From assembly GCA_037445245.1 (NCBI GenBank), contig JBBIKU010000116.1:1-7507 (forward strand): a DNA stretch of 7,507 nucleotides, in the 5' to 3' direction. The position numbers and the translations under genes are program-made. This document shows positions 5,136 to 7,507 of this stretch, piece after piece (the first letter of the stretch is position 1; each line of letters opens with the position of its first letter). The DNA comes from JBBIKU01 sp037445245. GTDB taxonomy: Bacteria; Chloroflexota; Anaerolineae; Anaerolineales; Anaerolineaceae. The notes below the pieces were generated by a model. It made no database searches and was not told the DNA's origin. It was given only the letters and a program-made list of their open reading frames with translations.

Positions 5136-7235
5136 AGGCAACGGTCGCCAAGCCGGCATGCCGTCGTAGCCGGGATCGGAAGTCAAGCGTTGGCGTTCTT
5201 CGCCATTGAAGTCCATCAAATAGACATCGTGATTGCGACCATCGGGCCAGCCGCGAAAGGCAATCCATTGCATGTCCGGCGAGATCCTCGCCTCGGCGAT
5301 CGGTCCAAATTGCGCCGCCCCTAATGGAGGGATGCGCGTCGTTCGCCCGGTGCTGCGATCTTCGTAGCGCAGACTGAGCAGCCAGGGCAGCAGTGGGGAT
5401 ACCTTGCTGCGGCTGAACACAATGAAGTGACCATCGGGTGACCAGTCGGGCCAAAGATCGGTTACGTTGCCGCTTGAGCTAAAGCGGAACTGGGTGATGC
5501 CCTGATCGGACATGATATAAACGTGATGAAAAGTTTCTTTGCGGACGAACGCCAGTTGTTTGCCGTCGATATGCCAGGTGGGATGCATGTCGGCGAAGCG
5601 GGTATCGGAAAGTTCGTGCAGCGTTCTGGATTCGAAATCGTAGACGAAGATGTGGGCAGTGCCAGTTCTCAATGACGTGAACGCAATGCGTTTGCCATCC
5701 GGCGCCCAGGCAGGATCAAAATCACCTGCTTCGCTGACCGGCAGCATCTGCATCTCGCTGCCATCGGCGTTGATAAAAAAGATCCTGGACTGATCGAAGT
5801 AGAAACCTCTTCGAACGCCACAGGGTGAAATGAAAGCGAGTTTTTCGCCATCGGGTGACCAATGGGGCTGACAGGCACCTTCGATGAGGTTGGTGAATTG
5901 TTTTTGCTGGCTACCATCGCTGTTCATCTTCCAGACCTGCATCGTACCGGTGCGATCGGAAGCGAAGGCGATCTCACCTCGCCCGCCGCCCGTCGGGGTG
6001 GGTAGGATGAGCGGGATTTGTGTTGCGGTGGGCGCAACAATCTCGGTTGGTTTGTCTGTGGGTGTGGTGGAAGGCGTTGGGGTGGTGAGGGGTGGCAGTG
6101 CAGCATTTTGGGGGGTGTGCTCAAGCGTGGGCGTGATAGCCTGTCCTAAGAGTTGTGGAAAGAGATTCGCCAGCGCGCGTTGCGAGTTTGGCTGGAGATA
6201 GAAGAAGGTGGCAGCGACAGCACCGACTAATAGCAGCAGTGCCGGGATCCAGTTGAACCGTTTGAGGGGTCGGGTGGGGCGTTTGGGAGCTGTGCGCAGC
6301 TTGTGCCCACGTAGTGGGGACTTGAACTGTGGCGAGGGTGTTTCATCGCCGGGCATCTCTTTTTTGACGTCACTGGATGCCACTGGGGGCGGAGCGACCA
6401 GATAGCGGGGTTGGGTGAAGCCCTCCAGTTTGCCGATCTCGACCAGGGCAATTTTCATTTCCTCGGCGGTCTGGAAGCGATCTTGGGGTTCGACGCTGAG
6501 CGCTTTTTCGATGAGGCGAGCCAATTGGCGATTGATGTGGCGTTCCAGTTGGTTAATCGGGGTAAGGTCAGTTTTGCCGGTGGCTCGCGCCAAGCCGTCT
6601 TCAGGGATGATGCCGGTAAGGGCAGCGTAAAGCGTGGCGCCCAGGGAATAGATATCCGAACGAGCGTCGGTCGAGCTGCCCCCATATTGTTCGGGGGGAG
6701 AATATCCGGGCGTCATGGCGCGGGCGCCGGTAGTGGTCGACTGGCTGTCCACCATGATCTTCGCCAGTCCAAAATCGACCAGAAAGACCTCACCTTCAGG
6801 CGTGATCTTGATATTGCCAGGTTTGATGTCGCGATGAATGACCGGAGGGTTTCGGGAATGTAAGAATGCCAAGGCATCACAGATGTAGGCGCCGATGAGA
6901 GTGACTTCGGTATCTTTGAGGGCGCCCTTGCGCTCGATGCGTTCCCGCAGGTCTTCGCCCTCGATATAATCCATGATCAGATATTGTCCCTGATCTGCGA
7001 TGGTGAAGTAATCGCCGACGCGGGGCAGATTGGGATGCCGTAATCCGGCGAGGATGTTGGCTTCCCGGTAAAATTGACGGCTGTATTCTTCGCTGAGGTA
7101 GAGGTTTTCTTTGACCGCCACCGTTATCTTGAGATTCTCGTCTTCCGCCAGATATATGGAACCCATCCCCCCGGTCCCCAGGATCGAGAGGATGCGATAG
7201 CGCTTGTTTAGCAATGTTCCGGCGCTTAGGGTCAT
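5124..7235 (-). CDS. Transmembrane Ser/Thr protein kinase with C-terminal TolB/PD40-type propeller, copy 1
   Basis: This 703-aa kinase is a close paralogue of the gene downstream. The kinase domain (about 12-264) is intact: P-loop GTGGMG (20-25), Lys42, Glu58, HRDIKPGN (134-141), DFG (154-156), SPPE (179-182) and a Thr-rich activation loop (T167-T169, T175). A basic juxtamembrane stretch (about 304-327) leads to one membrane helix (about 328-347), with the positive charges on the kinase side as expected for a cytoplasmic N-terminus. A Thr/Pro-rich linker (about 366-416) then connects to a six-motif PD40 propeller (419-698), with motifs at W459, W510, W554, W598, S652-D654 and the terminal AWRP. 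It is probably an envelope sensor that signals through phosphorylation. The ATG at 7235 has an in-frame stop four codons upstream, and the distance to RYRI equals that in the paralogue, so the start is firm. The only ribosome-site candidate (GAGGAA, 7256-7251) is 15 bases away, which is long. Confidence 0.93.
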   Translation of the reverse strand: MTLSAGTLLNKRYRILSILGTGGMGSIYLAEDENLKITVAVKENLYLSEEYSRQFYREANILAGLRHPNLPRVGDYFTIADQGQYLIMDYIEGEDLRERIERKGALKDTEVTLIGAYICDALAFLHSRNPPVIHRDIKPGNIKITPEGEVFLVDFGLAKIMVDSQSTTTGARAMTPGYSPPEQYGGSSTDARSDIYSLGATLYAALTGIIPEDGLARATGKTDLTPINQLERHINRQLARLIEKALSVEPQDRFQTAEEMKIALVEIGKLEGFTQPRYLVAPPPVASSDVKKEMPGDETPSPQFKSPLRGHKLRTAPKRPTRPLKRFNWIPALLLLVGAVAATFFYLQPNSQRALANLFPQLLGQAITPTLEHTPQNAALPPLTTPTPSTTPTDKPTEIVAPTATQIPLILPTPTGGGRGEIAFASDRTGTMQVWKMNSDGSQQKQFTNLIEGACQPHWSPDGEKLAFISPCGVRRGFYFDQSRIFFINADGSEMQMLPVSEAGDFDPAWAPDGKRIAFTSLRTGTAHIFVYDFESRTLHELSDTRFADMHPTWHIDGKQLAFVRKETFHHVYIMSDQGITQFRFSSSGNVTDLWPDWSPDGHFIVFSRSKVSPLLPWLLSLRYEDRSTGRTTRIPPLGAAQFGPIAEARISPDMQWIAFRGWPDGRNHDVYLMDFNGEERQRLTSDPGYDGMPAWRPLPAHD

Positions 7236-7264
7236 AAGAAATTACCGAAATTCCTCGACGATTC

Positions 7265-7276
7265 TACTCAAGAGTA
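7265..7276. repeat. Small palindrome TACTC-AA-GAGTA
   Basis: Five-base arms flank a two-base centre. It overlaps the 7261-7266 candidate -10 box of the kinase operon, so it could be an operator half-site pair. At this length chance is a real alternative. Confidence 0.25.
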
Positions 7277-7283
7277 AGGTTTT

Positions 7284-7294
7284 CCGCTATGCGG
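7284..7294. repeat. Small inverted repeat CCGC-TAT-GCGG
   Basis: Perfect four-base GC arms surround a three-base centre inside the divergent intergenic region, about 26 bases upstream of the plus-strand extended -10. It may be a short binding site or a minor hairpin; it is too short for a terminator and lacks a T-run. Confidence 0.2.
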
Positions 7295-7319
7295 CGTAGG
7301 TCTATGGTAATATAAAAGC

Positions 7320-7328
7320 TGCTATAAT
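7320..7328 (+). promoter_or_regulatory. Extended -10 promoter for the gene at 7358
   Basis: The sequence TGCTATAAT is a perfect extended -10 element (TGn plus TATAAT). Such sites can work without a good -35 box, and none is visible 16-18 bases upstream. Initiation would fall near 7335, leaving a leader of about 23 bases before the ATG at 7358, with no clear Shine-Dalgarno in it. Position and orientation fit the downstream gene. Confidence 0.5.
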
Positions 7329-7357
7329 CGAGTTTACAATCCTCTTACACTTTACCG

Positions 7358-7507
7358 ATGAACCTAGATATTCGTACTGGGGTGCTAACCGCGTTTGTTT
7401 TGTCGCTTGTGGGGGTGGTATTAAGTCTCTATTTGGGCTATCGTACCATTCAAGCCGGGCAAAAATTGCTATTTTTTCGAAAACGGCGCGAGATGATCGG
7501 ACGCGGC
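7358..7507 (+). CDS. Membrane-anchored protein of unknown function (3' truncated by window)
   Basis: Fifty codons are visible, running off the right edge. The first seven residues (MNLDIRT) are followed by an uncleaved-looking hydrophobic helix at about 8-26 (GVLTAFVLSLVGVVLSLYL). A basic stretch then follows, with FFRKRR at 41-46 and RG at the window end. Under the positive-inside rule this indicates a short N-terminus outside and the basic remainder in the cytoplasm. The ATG at 7358 is the first start codon after an in-frame TAA at 7325-7327, with no GTG or TTG between. I do not recognise the family. It is transcribed away from the kinase operon, from an extended -10 site. Confidence 0.65.
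   Translation, partial: MNLDIRTGVLTAFVLSLVGVVLSLYLGYRTIQAGQKLLFFRKRREMIGRG

Larger units (their letters stand above)
7236..7357. promoter_or_regulatory. Divergent intergenic region with promoters for both flanking genes
   Basis: This 122-bp AT-richer gap separates two divergent starts. It must hold the 5' signals of the kinase operon (minus) and of the plus-strand gene at 7358. On the minus strand TAGAAT (7266-7261) is a 5-of-6 match to a -10 box but has no convincing -35, and it would give a very short leader. TATATT (7314-7309) with TTGTAA 19 bases upstream is an alternative. Neither can be chosen with confidence. Confidence 0.5.

Noticed and set aside
6030..6130. G/T-rich low-complexity tract that resembles a DNA repeat
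   Set aside because: On the minus strand it encodes the Thr/Pro-rich stalk of the kinase in frame, so the bias is explained by the protein.
7333..7338. TTTACA as a -35 box for the gene at 7358
   Set aside because: The matching -10 would fall on the start codon region (about 7356) and has no resemblance to TATAAT; the extended -10 at 7320 is a better explanation.
1..7507. Mobile element, CRISPR array, tRNA or toxin-antitoxin signature
   Set aside because: I saw no transposase or integrase motifs, no regularly spaced repeats and no cloverleaf-like sequence. Coding density is explained by the six genes listed.

Overview
The window looks like a chromosomal cell-envelope and signalling region from a bacterium of moderate-to-high GC content. 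My best guess is the phylum Chloroflexota, class Anaerolineae. This is an inference from gene style: tandem FemAB-type ligases, and Ser/Thr kinases with Thr/Pro-rich linkers and PD40 propellers. No marker gene in the window proves it. I see no tRNA, rRNA, CRISPR array, insertion sequence or phage gene.

Left part, 1-3045, plus strand: a tightly coupled run of three genes. The first is the 3' part of a large membrane-type nucleotide-sugar 4,6-dehydratase (CapD/FlaA1/WbpM/PglF family), which enters from upstream. It overlaps by one base (TAATG) with a FemAB-family aminoacyl-tRNA-dependent peptidyltransferase. That gene overlaps by four bases (TTGA) with a second, paralogous FemAB gene that starts at TTG. 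Together they suggest surface-glycan precursor synthesis plus stepwise building of a peptidoglycan cross-bridge.

Right part, 3069-7235, minus strand: two tandem paralogous transmembrane Ser/Thr kinases, 703 aa and then 674 aa, separated by 30 bp and probably one operon. Each has a cytoplasmic Hanks-type kinase domain, a juxtamembrane stretch, one membrane helix, a Thr/Pro-rich external linker and a TolB/PD40-like domain whose motifs count to six blades. The propeller appears closed by a motif split between its two ends. Both carry exactly two cysteines in the propeller, at equivalent positions, which suggests a disulfide. The kinase operon converges on the FemAB operon with only 23 bp between stop codons.

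Far right, 7236-7507: a 122-bp divergent intergenic region with an extended -10 promoter motif (TGCTATAAT) on the plus strand and two small palindromes. It is followed by the first 50 codons of a plus-strand gene for a protein with an N-terminal membrane helix and a basic tail; its function is unknown.

A reasonable working model is an envelope-building operon beside a pair of envelope-sensing kinases. A functional link between the two is inferred from position only.
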